Source: Cladocopium goreaui
Lineage: Eukaryota; Sar; Dinophyceae; Suessiales; Symbiodiniaceae
Reading direction: 5' to 3'
Assembly (NCBI GenBank): GCA_947184155.2
Contig: CAMXCT020000453.1
Coordinates: 144,227-208,226, forward strand
DNA length: 64,000 nucleotides
The notes beneath the pieces were generated by a model. It ran no database searches and was not told the DNA's origin. It saw only the letters and a list, made by a program, of their open reading frames with translations. A program made the translations under genes and the position numbers. Of the stretch, positions 21,978-31,488 are shown piece by piece (the first letter of the stretch is position 1; each line of letters starts with the position of its first letter).

Positions 21978-22349
21978 CTAGTGCTCTTGGAGCTGGTAGG
22001 CATGATATTCATCATCTGTTGGTAGCGACATCTGTGCGTTCAATTCCTCAGATGATGTGCTTGCACCTTTGGCTGTACGTGGCATGAGCAGCAAAGCTTT
22101 TTGCGCTTGACTAACTTCGTAGCTAGCGGAAATTGTGCAACTGTCAAGATGCAGCTCAATTGACGTAGTTGCCGTTATGGTAGTCTCAAGGTCAGTGATT
22201 CTCTGAGGTGGTACATCTGGGATACCTCGGAGTTTTTGACATGCCTTATCGAGAAGTTTGGTGGCGGCATCAATTTCGTCTGTAGTGACTTGGCTCAGTG
22301 TCAATTGAGTAATTGATATTGCCAAACGGTTGACAGCAGCCTCTTCCAT
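21978..22349 (-). CDS. Hypothetical protein, 123 residues
   Basis: Open from MEEAAVNRLAISITQ to a stop at 21978. It is hydrophilic, probably helical, rich in Thr, Ser and Glu, with no domain I recognise. It lies just upstream of the truncated copy A on the same strand. It may be an exon fragment of the gene copy A landed in or replaced, or chance. No promoter or splice signal decides the start. Confidence 0.3.
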   Translation of the reverse strand: MEEAAVNRLAISITQLTLSQVTTDEIDAATKLLDKACQKLRGIPDVPPQRITDLETTITATTSIELHLDSCTISASYEVSQAQKALLLMPRTAKGASTSSEELNAQMSLPTDDEYHAYQLQEH

Positions 22350-22646
22350 TGCAAGCTAGCGGGCAAACAAAATAAAACAGGGAGGTGATCCGAGGTTTGC
22401 AAAGTGGCTGCGTGGTCTAACACTCTAAGGCAGTGCCGTCTCATCATGCTAGCAAGTGCTGAATGAGGAACTCCAGGACACCATGGCGCGGATGTACTTT
22501 GACATCATCTACTCTAGCTACAGCTAGTTAGTTGCCCCTCCCTCCCTTACCCCCATGTGTAAGCGAGTGACCCCCACCCTTCCTAGTTTCAACTCCTCAC
22601 AATACAGTCTCTTATGTAGTTAGATACTATTAAATCAACTCATAAC
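22350..22646. other. No gene seen
   Basis: Noncoding. A TGGCTGCGTGG motif near 22411 resembles a pol III A box, but no convincing B box or tRNA fold follows. Confidence 0.4.
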
Positions 22647-23299
22647 TTACACCAAATGCAATGTTTTTTTCCGTCCAACGCCTCTTGGCTTTCGCCAGGT
22701 CGTTCAACACGTTCAGTCGCATGTTTCTTGAAAACAGTAAATTAGCGAATTATTGCATACACATAGCCGCCTTCTAGTTGGGGGCCACAAAAGTGAACTG
22801 GTATGGGACCTGTACAAAGCCTAGCAGCCGTCACGATTCCATTGCAACAACACAGCAAACAAAAAGACAACACACAAAGCAACAGACCAAACAAAAACCA
22901 AACCAAACAACAAGCACCAAAAACACAGCGAGGAAAGTGACCGGCAATCCAGTTCAGTGAACTAGCGATGGAGAGAGGTGATAGCATTGTATCACCTCAG
23001 GTATTGGCAAAACCAAGAAAAGAGGGAAAACAAAGACACCAAAATCACATTGCCATACCGCCGTGTGAGTGAAGCAACACAGCACTATGCGGAAACCAGG
23101 GATCCCCCCAGCCAGGATCCCTGAGATAACATAGAGCAAGCCATCAAGGCATAACAACTCACAACAAAACACTTCGATGCTAGCAACGACAAAGCCGTGT
23201 AGTAACTGAAGTGGTGAGACAACAGCGAAACCGGCGGTGAGAAGGATCTAGGGTGAGAAGTGATGTCAAACAAACTAAATTTACACCAAATGCAATGTT
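22647..23299 (-). repeat. 634-bp segment bounded by 19-bp direct repeats (possible introner)
   Basis: TTACACCAAATGCAATGTT occurs at 22647-22665 and again at 23281-23299. On the minus strand each copy ends GGTGTAA; the lower-coordinate copy continues GTAAGT, like a 5' splice site. The segment between includes an A-poor stretch (minus, about 22945-22790) like the intron at 61909-63049. An insertion with a long target duplication that supplies splice signals would fit, but no exon junction is proved. Confidence 0.4.
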
Positions 23300-23600
23300 G
23301 GCCAGGAGCGTAAAGACCAGCCATGGGTATCCCATGTTGGTCAGTTGATCAATACAGGGAAATTGCGTTTGAGACTGTGTGTGATTCGTTGTTACAGTGT
23401 GGCTGCTTTGGCCTTCTGATGAGGCAGTGGCGCATTCTGAAGGGGGCAAGTCGTCACGTACATCAGGGTGGAGCATTTGCGCAATGACAGGGTGGGCATG
23501 TTTATTTTGTATGATCTTCGTAATTGCTAGCATGAAGGCATCGGGGTCATCTACTAGTGCCTGCGCTTCTGCAAGCAGCTTATCAAGACAATGGCAATGA
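23300..23600 (-). other. Exon-like open stretch
   Basis: The minus frame reads AQALVDDPDAFMLAITKIIQ...MLHPDVRDDLPPSECATASSEG and later TNMGYPWLVFTLLANIAFGV, a hydrophobic segment that ends in the 19-bp repeat. A similar peptide (NPDVRDDMPIADFTARSSSG) is encoded on the plus strand at about 24995-25054, so the two loci are inverted relatives. I cannot name the protein. It may be an exon of a larger minus-strand gene. Confidence 0.35.
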
Positions 23601-23892
23601 GCATTTCTGCTCCGTCTTTCTTGATGAGCGCCGAAGAAGCATTCTGTTCAAAGTTGCCACAGCTTTGTTTTCGCACATGTTCCGTTCCCATTCTTCAACC
23701 GCCCTTTGGGCTAGCGCCCCTGTTTGCGCTGGGACAGTCCGGATCGTTGGGGTGCCGAGTGCCTTGAGCCTTGAGGAAGGGGCTGTCAGCCATCTTTGGC
23801 ATCGGCAAGGAAGCTACAGCTGAGGCGGGGTCAATGTAGCATGGAATGTCAGCTACATAAATGTATTTATCCCAGCGTGGATGGTCCCGCCG

Positions 23893-24070
23893 GTGTACCA
23901 TATTTTTTTTGTGCCCAAGCCCGTTGCCTTTCGGCGGGTCTACGGTACTTGAGACTTACTCGTCTACCACGTCACGATCACGGCCCCCTACCCGGCGGGA
24001 ATCGATCCGCGGCTAGCTGTCTATGCACGGTCCTGAGACGGGCATTATACCACTACGCGACGAGATCCCC
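23893..24070 (-). mobile_element. tRNA-derived SINE with poly(A) tail
   Basis: On the minus strand a tRNA-like head contains TCGCGTAGTGGTATAATGCC (A-box region) and GGATCGATTCC (B-box, consensus GGTTCGANTCC). An unrelated body ends ACGGGCTTGGGCACAAAAAAAA. Imperfect 21-bp direct repeats of the form TGGTCCCGCCNNNGTACCATA flank it at 23882-23902 and 24071-24091, as target duplications of LINE-mobilised elements do. The anticodon arm is degenerate, so it is not a functional tRNA. It has its own pol III promoter boxes but depends on LINE enzymes. Confidence 0.65.
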
Positions 24071-24135
24071 TGGTCCCGCCAGGGTACCATAGCCTCCGGC
24101 AAGAAGAAATCAAATCCCGCCGCTCCAAAACGGCA

Positions 24136-24590
24136 ATGGGAGTCAGTTCTTCACGCCCAACCTGGTTTGAGGATGAAACCGTTGCCAAAACTACCGCCGA
24201 ACCCATGCACGGACTACGCCTCATCATCAAGGAAGACGTGTTACCCATCAGCGACTACCCACAATTCGAAGCCATAGCAGAGGTTGCCAAGCGAGGCCTC
24301 CTGGCGCCTGAAACATGGCACTGCAATCCCCGTACATCAACCTCAAAACAACGATGGATGTACCTCTTTTAGGCACTGTTATCGAACAAAATGGAGACGG
24401 ATGCCTCGAAGACTCGTTCATGCCCGTAGGTTGGCCATTGCACCTCGATGGAGCAGTTAAGCAAAGATGTAACCGCGCCACAACCCTGCGCGAACTCGAT
24501 GAACTTCTCCAAGCTTACGACATGAAAAGAAATTTAGTTGAACTAAACCACGAGGCCGCTCAATGGAAGCATAAAGGCAGTCTGGAATAG
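24136..24590 (+). pseudogene. Hypothetical ORF pair, probably one frameshifted gene fragment
   Basis: Two overlapping plus frames: MGVSSSRPTWFEDETVAKTT to 24372, and MALQSPYINLKTTMDVPLLG to 24590. The first reads GLRLIIKEDVLPISDYPQ and RGLLAPETW, the second VGWPLHLDGAVKQRC and LDELLQAYDMKRNLVELNHE. They look protein-like and could be one gene broken near 24315-24330. No family is recognised. It lies just beyond the SINE. Confidence 0.3.
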
Positions 24591-26114
24591 AAGGTACATG
24601 GAAGCCAAGCGAGGGCAAGGTTTAATTCAGATGTGGATGAACATGAGATCGACATCACCAAAAAGACGTCTAACTCCTTGAGGTCAAGGCAGACGACATC
24701 CTCAGGGCAGCAAGTGCTGCGGCCAAGCACCCATCAGCCAACCTACTGACAGCCAGTTCCTTAGGGCGGGCGCTCGGTCGGAAGACGTCTACACCACGCC
24801 TCCAATTACGAGTGCGCTGTCACTTAGAGCTGCAGAAGAGTGGGAAAGATGTATTTGCGAGAATCAGGCTTTCTCTACTGCACCAAGCCCAGGAAGGCTG
24901 GCAGGAGCTCCCCTCCTGATCGACTCATCTCCGAACGACACTACTATCAAATCAGAGCCAATAGCAAGCGCACCCATCACTGAGCCAAATGACAAATCCA
25001 GATGTAAGAGATGACATGCCAATTGCAGACTTTACTGCACGCTCTTCAAGCGGATTTGGCCCCCGTACAAGCAGAAGTGAGCAAGCCACATTGCCAGAAC
25101 TGCCAACGTGGGAGACCCACGACTGGTGGTCCCTATATGTTAATAAGCGTAGTTCTTCACTGGTCGCATTGTCCCTGTATCTCTCTCTTCCCCCCCAAAA
25201 AAAAAAGGAGAGGAAGGCCAACCGGCCGAAAGGAGATCGACTCAAGGACATACAAGCACAGCAAGGGCTTTTTCCCTCGAGTGTGGCCGATGTCGCGCTA
25301 AAGGCTCGGTCCTTACATGAGCATAAGCAGAAAAGACATTTGTACAAGGACATATGTCCATTGGGGCAGGCAAATCGATTAAAACACCTCACAACCACAA
25401 AAACCAGCAAAACACGACGACCCGCAAATCCCCCAGCCAGACTTGCGTTTCGCCAGCGGAAAAACAAAGCAAACAGCAAAAACCAAAAACAGCAGAAAAC
25501 GGGGCCAGAGCCCAAACAGAACACCCACAAAATCGATTTGCCATGAGACGCAGTGGCTTGTCCACTGCATCATTCGCAAAAGCGTGCCAAATGAATTAAT
25601 ATCACGGCTTTCGGGCAAACATGAAGGCTAGAGCTTGTAGGTTACCTTCAGGCATGTGCCATGCTATACAAAAAAGCAGGGCTACAATTTAAGCCTCTCT
25701 CAGCGTCCTCTCAGATCAGCTCGTCAGACCTCCATGGACAGAGTCGTTACCATATCTGTCAACCGTAACCACGAAGCCGTGAAGGTAAAAAGCCAAAACC
25801 CCCCCAAGGGGGGGTAGACAGTGATGGCATACGGGAAGCAATACAGGCCAGGGAAAAGCTTCAAAAATACCATCGCCAATCCAGCATGCCCCTAGTTTCA
25901 TAGGGGAAAAAATGCAGCCATCAGATTGAGTGGTCTCAGCCAGCGAAGCTCCAACGCAGTATTCGCAAAGCTGAGAGACATGCAAAACAAATCATTGTAT
26001 TCGCACATTTGTATTCACGAGTTCCACTATACCAATGCTGTCTTGGGCAGTGTAGCTTGGGCAGTGTAGCTCTCTTTGGTGCAGGTTCGCGAAACCACAA
26101 ACTACAGAACTGTT
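24591..26114. other. No supported gene; T-depleted stretch
   Basis: Between about 25365 and 25545 the plus strand is nearly free of T (minus nearly free of A), the same skew as the intron at 61909-63049. A perfect C7-AA-G7 hairpin lies at 25799-25814. Open frames here follow the skewed composition. Confidence 0.4.
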
Positions 26115-26302
26115 CTTATTCATCTAGGAAAACGCAGCTCTTTGCAAGATCTCTGAAAAAGGTCGTCGTCGTCAGACCACTTCCGAAAAAATTAAACAAG
26201 TGAAAAACGCAGACGTAAAAAGTTGAAGCTGACATGATTCACACACGGAAAACGCAGCACTCTTTTTCCAAGCAGTTGGGGAACGTCGTTGTGCCCGTGC
26301 TC
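26115..26302 (-). repeat. Copy B repeat B2, 188 bp
   Basis: Matches 27072-27259 from CTTATTCATCTAGG to GTGCCCGTGCTC with one 1-base insertion and one 1-base deletion. Outer end of the element; the flank before it is ACTGTT. Confidence 0.9.
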
Positions 26303-26313
26303 GTACGGCAGGG

Positions 26314-26643
26314 CTAGGCTAACTGCAGTGGCAATTGCTGGGCCACGACCCCGGCTTGAGGGGAATCAGCAGTTAAATTGTCAGAATACCTTTCCATGTA
26401 CTCATTCCAAGCAGCCCAATTGACCGTGGAGACGGAAGCGTGATCTTCCGAGGTCAAAAAGATGAATATGCCAAAATCCATCCAGTCATATCGATGCACG
26501 ATATAGGTAACGACCAACAGCGGAAGTTGAAGCAACGTGTAGCTGCGGTCTTCGTCAAAAGGGAATTGTAGGACCTTGAAAGTCTTTTGCATGTCAGAAT
26601 TGGAATCTTCGATGAGATCCTGCGATGGGTCAGATATGACCAT
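26314..26643 (-). CDS. ORF of 109 residues inserted between A2 and B2 of copy B
   Basis: The 486 bases between B2 and A2 (45 in copy C) hold an open frame. It begins MVISDPSQDLIEDSNSDMQK and continues through KVLQFPFDEDRSYTLLQLPL and YDWMDFGIFIFLTSEDHAS. It looks like genuine protein sequence, but I recognise no domain. It shares no similarity with the element ORFs. A captured host exon carried in the element 3' region is the likeliest reading; chance cannot be excluded. Confidence 0.4.
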   Translation of the reverse strand: MVISDPSQDLIEDSNSDMQKTFKVLQFPFDEDRSYTLLQLPLLVVTYIVHRYDWMDFGIFIFLTSEDHASVSTVNWAAWNEYMERYSDNLTADSPQAGVVAQQLPLQLA

Positions 26644-26788
26644 AGTATGGACTACGTTGGGCGGTGGTTGGAGGAAAAAATTTCCTCACGGGTTTGGACC
26701 AAACTGCCCGGAAAATAACAGTTGTCAAAACCCCGGATCACATAACAAAACTAGGAATAAGGGGGGGAAAACCGCAGGTTTGGGTGGG

Positions 26789-27072
26789 TCTTCACGCTCT
26801 GGAAAACACGAATGTTCCCACCTCACCCTCCCTTAAACCAAGATGTTGAGGATACAAACCTCAAATGAGATTTCATGTCCATACATGTATGAGAAAACAG
26901 TTCAACATGAAATAAAGAGGACAGGTAAAACACCACCACTCATGGAGTGCGCGTGGTAGTGATCTGCCGACAGAAATTGCAAAACACAGAGCTGCTAATT
27001 TTTTGGCATAGCCAAAAAAATTTTCCTTTATTTGAATAAGGTTTGTATCCTCCTTTCAGGAGGAGTCCCAAC
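26789..27072 (-). repeat. Copy B repeat A2, 284 bp
   Basis: Same length as A1 (33676-33959), with one substitution (GTGGTAGTG versus GTGGTCGTG) and two changes in an A/T run. Its end abuts B1 at 27072. A hairpin TCCTCC-TTTCA-GGAGGA lies just inside that end. Confidence 0.92.
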
Positions 27073-27259
27073 TTATTCATCTAGGAAAAACGCAGCTCTT
27101 TGCAAGATCTCTGAAAAAGGTCGTCGTCGTCAGACCACTTCCGAAAAATTAAACAAGTGAAAAACGCAGACGTAAAAAGTTGAAGCTGACATGATTCACA
27201 CACGGAAAACGCAGCACTCTTTTTCCAAGCAGTTGGGGAACGTCGTTGTGCCCGTGCTC
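27072..27259 (-). repeat. Copy B repeat B1, 188 bp
   Basis: Partner of 26115-26302, placed between the pol stop and A2. Confidence 0.9.
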
Positions 27260-27280
27260 TCCCCATTCGAAAAGCGCACA

Positions 27281-29768
27281 TCAGAGAAAGCTCTCTGGGA
27301 TGAAGTCCCAGTCTGCCTTCTCTTCCGTTGGCCCCAACTGCAACAATTCAGTGCAATCCATACGGCTTAGACCGTTGGATACGTTTGAGTGACTCGGTAC
27401 CCAGGCGTACCAGGAATTCAGCTTCAACCTTCTTTCGTCCTCCATGACATGTTGCACTATGCGTCGCCCGAGTTTGGTGCCTCCGTAACCTTTGCACAAG
27501 GTTGCCCTGGCGACATCGTTGTCTAGGTAGAAAACAACACGGGCCAACTGCATCGGCGTCTCCATACGCAAATTGCAACGTGTATGGGGTGAAGTTCCAA
27601 TTCACAAATTTGGTTGGAAGATTCACTAAGTGCAACACGCATGAAGTCGCTGGGAAAAACATAAGGAAAAAGTTTGTGGCATCGTCCACTTTGGCAACAA
27701 TGATGCCCCCTACGCTTTCAAACCGATCGCTTTCGCCTTCGCAAGCTCTGTCGGTACAAACAATCAGGATATCCAATGACACAGGAATCAGCTTAAAAGT
27801 TTCGGCTTCTGATACTCTCCTGGCCAAAAAGTCAATGGCTGTAAGCTCATGAGTTGCCACCTCAACCACCTTCCGTTTTTCCAAAGCAGTCTCTCCAAGT
27901 ATCCGCAAGCTGTGCTGAACTAAGTCATACGTTCTGCCGACGATGTCATCGTCATTGTCATCACCAGGGTCGGTGCATAGCCAGCTCAAACAAGCAGCTA
28001 TTTGATCAATTGCATGAACACGCAGCTCCTCATTTGTTCCATAGGCCTTGTTGTATCCACCAATGGCGCAATCGTCGCTGGTGACATCACACCACACCCA
28101 CTGTTTTTCAATCTCCTCAAGAGCGCTTTCCCATGTTGTACGCACCAGCTTGTCATCCGAAGTACCATTTACCTGCCCAAAAACCATCTGGTTTACACCT
28201 TTGGCCGCACTTCTAACCATGTCAGCCGTATACTCAGGTTCTTTGGTTTCCTTTGGAAAAACATTTGACTTGCTTATCCAACCATGCAACGTGAGGCCGC
28301 TGGCTATCTCGTCAACAAGGCTGTGGTCTGGGTAACCCAAGTCCTTTAGGACTTCTTCTAACAGCAACAAGCGTTTTCCTCTGAGGAGATACTGCAGGTG
28401 AGGGGCAAGTCTTGTTCGGAATTCCATTTCCTCATTGTTCAACTCTCTGGCACGTTTGCTCCACTTCCACAAAAAGTGTAGAGTGTTCGCCGCTGCCTGT
28501 GCAGAGTGTTCACCGCGGCATGTATCATGTTGGTTTTCCTCGCAACCATCATCGACCCGAAAAACTCCCTGGTGAAAAAGTCGATGTATGACAAATTCAG
28601 AAGCAAAAAGCTTGAATTCGCAGCCCCCGGGCAACATGTCCAACAAGATTCTGTGTTGAGACGAAGGTGCATGCTGTGTTTGTTGCTCAAGGTTTTTAAT
28701 TTCAACTGCTCCCATGTCAATCACTTTGATCTCTGCAACCGCTGCCAACCGCGCGCACAGTAACACAGGGTACGCTACTTCCAAGTGAGTGGGCAAAAGA
28801 ACTTCGCCACTAACAAATTTTGCATTCCACTTCTCATGAAAAGGAGACCCATCACAACGGGCAGCCAAACACGTGAACCAATCAAAACTGCTCCACCATG
28901 CTGTTCCCTTTTCCCGCGCACCACCACGGCAGCAATTGTCGAAGTAGATCATGTGATTCCCAGGCTCCACCAAAAGCAACATGACCACAGTAATTTTCCA
29001 AAACAAAGAATTTTTTGAATTCTTTATTGACACCGCAATTGTGTAGCTATGGCACAGCCTGACAAGTAAGCAAGTGCTGTCACATGTCATGTTTGCAGTC
29101 TCGGCCTTAATCTTATCAGTCCCAGCAAGGCCATCCAGGCCTAGGCGTTGTTTGTCACTCCGAAGTGTTCGGGGCACCTTGATTCCCATATGTGCCAACT
29201 TTGGTAGTGGCCTTCCACGTGCCCGCGAGGCGGCGCTCCATGATGGCGCAAAATGCGCCCATAAAACTTGATGATGGTGTTTCGAAATGAAATCACAAAG
29301 GCCTTGAAGTTGATCAGGATTATTCAAGTCATAACATGCCACATGCACTGATTGCACACGTGTGCTGTATTTGTCGGCAGCCATAGCTGCCGTGCCAATG
29401 TCTCGTATTGCTAGGGTAAATCTGGCAGTGCCCGCAAATATTTCAAGCACCATCACCTCATCTAAACTGCTACCACAAAAAGTTTTTGTCTCGGCATCTT
29501 GGACGTCCGAGGGTGGCTTCTTGTCCGAAAATGCGTACGGTTCTTCTCGAACTTTCACATCAGAATGGTTGTCTAAGACATTCTGTTGGCCCGCATCATC
29601 AAATGAAACAAGTGGTCCATATTGGACCGATGTTGGTGATACTTCTTTGGCATCCAAACTCGGTTGCTTCGATGCCTGCTGTGAAACCTGTTGCACTGTA
29701 GCCACATCACATGCACTGACATTTCCACGACCTTTGCTCTTTATTGCTCCCTTTGTAACTGTCTTGAG
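27281..29768 (-). pseudogene. Copy B Pol: degenerate methyltransferase-like domain, RT deleted, RNase H
   Basis: The frame is open from the codon after the gag TGA (29769-29771). The SAM loop VLEIFAGTARFT is present, but the Pro-Cys motif APPCGTASRAR of copy C reads APSWSAASRAR and ENPG reads KNSK, so catalysis is lost. The linker KRLLLLEEVLKDLGYPDHSLVDEI is kept. After VGRTYDL (near 27925), where copy C continues KSAYKQF, the sequence jumps to VQHSLRILGETALE. This corresponds to residues about 180 codons further on in copy C. The whole RT palm with YxDD is gone, yet the frame stays open; about 25 codons are also missing upstream. RNase H has IVCTDRACEG; a frameshift near 27560 puts VVFYLDNDVARATL and VPSHSNVSNGLSR in another frame. 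Confidence 0.85.
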
Positions 29769-29771
29769 TCA
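29769..29771 (-). other. In-frame UGA between gag and pol of copy B (UGA CUC)
   Basis: Gag ends ...KKS-TGA. The next codons CTC AAG ACA GTT ACA AAG GGA continue in the same frame, without another stop, into pol. Same arrangement as copies A and C. Confidence 0.85.
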
Positions 29772-30986
29772 GGATTTCTTAACACGACACGTCACAAGGC
29801 TGTGGTTGCTCCTCTTGCATTTGATACATATATGGCTGCCCTTTTTGCAACGGCCGTCTTTTGTCTCTTCGCTGCATCCTTTGCTCATGTTGAAAGCCCA
29901 GCAAATGGGTTGGCCGTTATCATCAAATTGATGATAACCCTTCAGCTCTTCAGGGCAACTTGCTTTCGCTTTACCCGACGGCTTTGCCTTTTTCCTTGGG
30001 TTGATTGGCTTAGGTGGTCCCATCCCAGTCTTTCGATTTCCATCATCTATTGAATGGCTCGGTGCCGCTTTCGTTGAGCTTGAAGGCAAAGGTAATAGGT
30101 GCATACTGATGCGAGGGTCATGAGAAAGTCGTACCATGAGGATGTCCAGCGGAAGCTCACCTTTGGGTCCGTTGACAAAAGGTCCAGTGTGCTCCTGGGC
30201 CATCAGCGTGAATAATTCTCGGTCTGCACGCAACACTTGCTCCATTTGTACTTTGGAGTATCCACTAGGAGCTTCACGTGTAAGTTGCATCAGTAATGAC
30301 TGCACCCACTTGTCATGGACTTCATTTGAAATGAGCTTGCACTGATCAAAGGCCAGCCCCCTTCTTTGCAATGCCCACTGCATGAGTAGCTCATTCGAGG
30401 TGTCTGCTTTGATCTTCGGTTCTCCTGCTGAGAGCTTTAGGGTCTGCTGTTCAACTGTAAGCGTTGTAGGTTTGTCTTTCAGCGACTGCTGAACTTCTGC
30501 ATCTCTCTTCGTGCACTTGCTGGGCGGTATCCAAACTATGGACCCGCTGTCTTGGATCCCTGCCACCAAGTCGATGAGCGCGTAGGAGGGTTGGAGCTCC
30601 CCGCGGATTGACAAACCTTTCAGTCTCTCCTGCTGATCGTTCAGTCTTGCCACCTTCTCAACAGGTGGTAACTTACGACCTCCTTCGGCCCCTGCATCGA
30701 CTGAAACATTTGTTTTCAAATGCGCCACAACCATTGTCACCGCTTCAAAGCGCAAACGCCGTAACAGTGACATCAAAGTAATTGAAGGTTCATTGCCACC
30801 ATTGACCTCTGTTGCAAAGTCCTTGAACGCTTCTTCAGATGCTGGTGTCTGAGGTGTTCCAATCGCAAAAGCCAACCGCATGAAACTGGTAAGGTTTGCA
30901 CCCAGGCATAGATTGTAAAGTTCACGGCTTTTGTCAATTGCGTCGCAGTGACTTGCAAAGGCTGCTTCGGAATCCACCAGTGCCAT
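29772..30986 (-). CDS. Copy B gag-like protein with CCCH zinc finger
   Basis: ATG at 30986 (MALVDSEAAFASHCDAIDK) is chosen over an upstream non-ATG extension because copies A and C start with similar words. It is about 405 residues long. Blocks in order: N-terminal helical region with FMRLAFAIGT, a charged middle (LNDQQERLKGLSIRGELQPS), EILL-type segment NELLMQWALQRRGLAFDQ, QVLRADRELFTLMA, HLLPLPSS and a basic Pro/Lys stretch. The zinc finger CWAFNMSKGCSEETKDGRCK...H is followed by a CxxC..H..C cluster ending at VTC. The frame is intact. A nucleocapsid-like, RNA-binding role is inferred; no retroviral capsid motif is recognised. It is separated from pol only by UGA CUC. Confidence 0.8.
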
Positions 30987-31488
30987 AGCGCTAGCCCTGA
31001 CCGAAGTCCCTTCTACAAGTTCCAAAGCACTGCAACCCTTTCATTGACATGTAAAAGTTGAGAAATTGATTGCAGTTTTGACAAACGAATATCAATGCCT
31101 GAGGTCGCAACAGTCTGTCAACTCTCTCTTGCTGTGCACGTGAGAACACATGATTCTTGCAAGTCTGAGTTCAAACTGTCTATAACCGGAAAAATCAAAA
31201 AGAGCCATGAGATAAGACTGCATCGTTTGCCATTCCTCTTGAACCTCTCTCTTGCAGTGCATACAACATCATTGTACTGCCTTTGCAAGTCTGAGCAACT
31301 CAACCTTGTCACCCTGTGCCGCGATTCACACTGATGAATGAGTTGCCTTTTTCATGCAAACGACTTCATGCCATTTATGGCCATGAAAAATTTGTTCAAG
31401 CAAAACTGGAAAAGAATGGACAATGATACTATGCAAAACGACATCACAACACGCTGAGGAAGCTGCCAGACCTTTTGCCCTTCGAATG
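30987..31488 (-). other. Spacer between recombinase and gag in copy B
   Basis: About 500 bases without a gene; copies A and C have 465 and 431 here. Two related blocks lie 118 bases apart (CTCTCTCTTGC-GTGCA and CTTGCAAGTCTGAG in each). A promoter or trans-splice acceptor for gag-pol could lie here, but none is recognised. Confidence 0.4.

Noticed and set aside
22398-22490. Possible tRNA gene
   Set aside because: An A-box-like word is present, but no B box, no acceptor stem and no anticodon arm could be folded.
29772-30986. Gag-like ORF as a host CCCH zinc-finger gene
   Set aside because: Homologous ORFs sit at the same place in three YR elements, each joined to pol by UGA.
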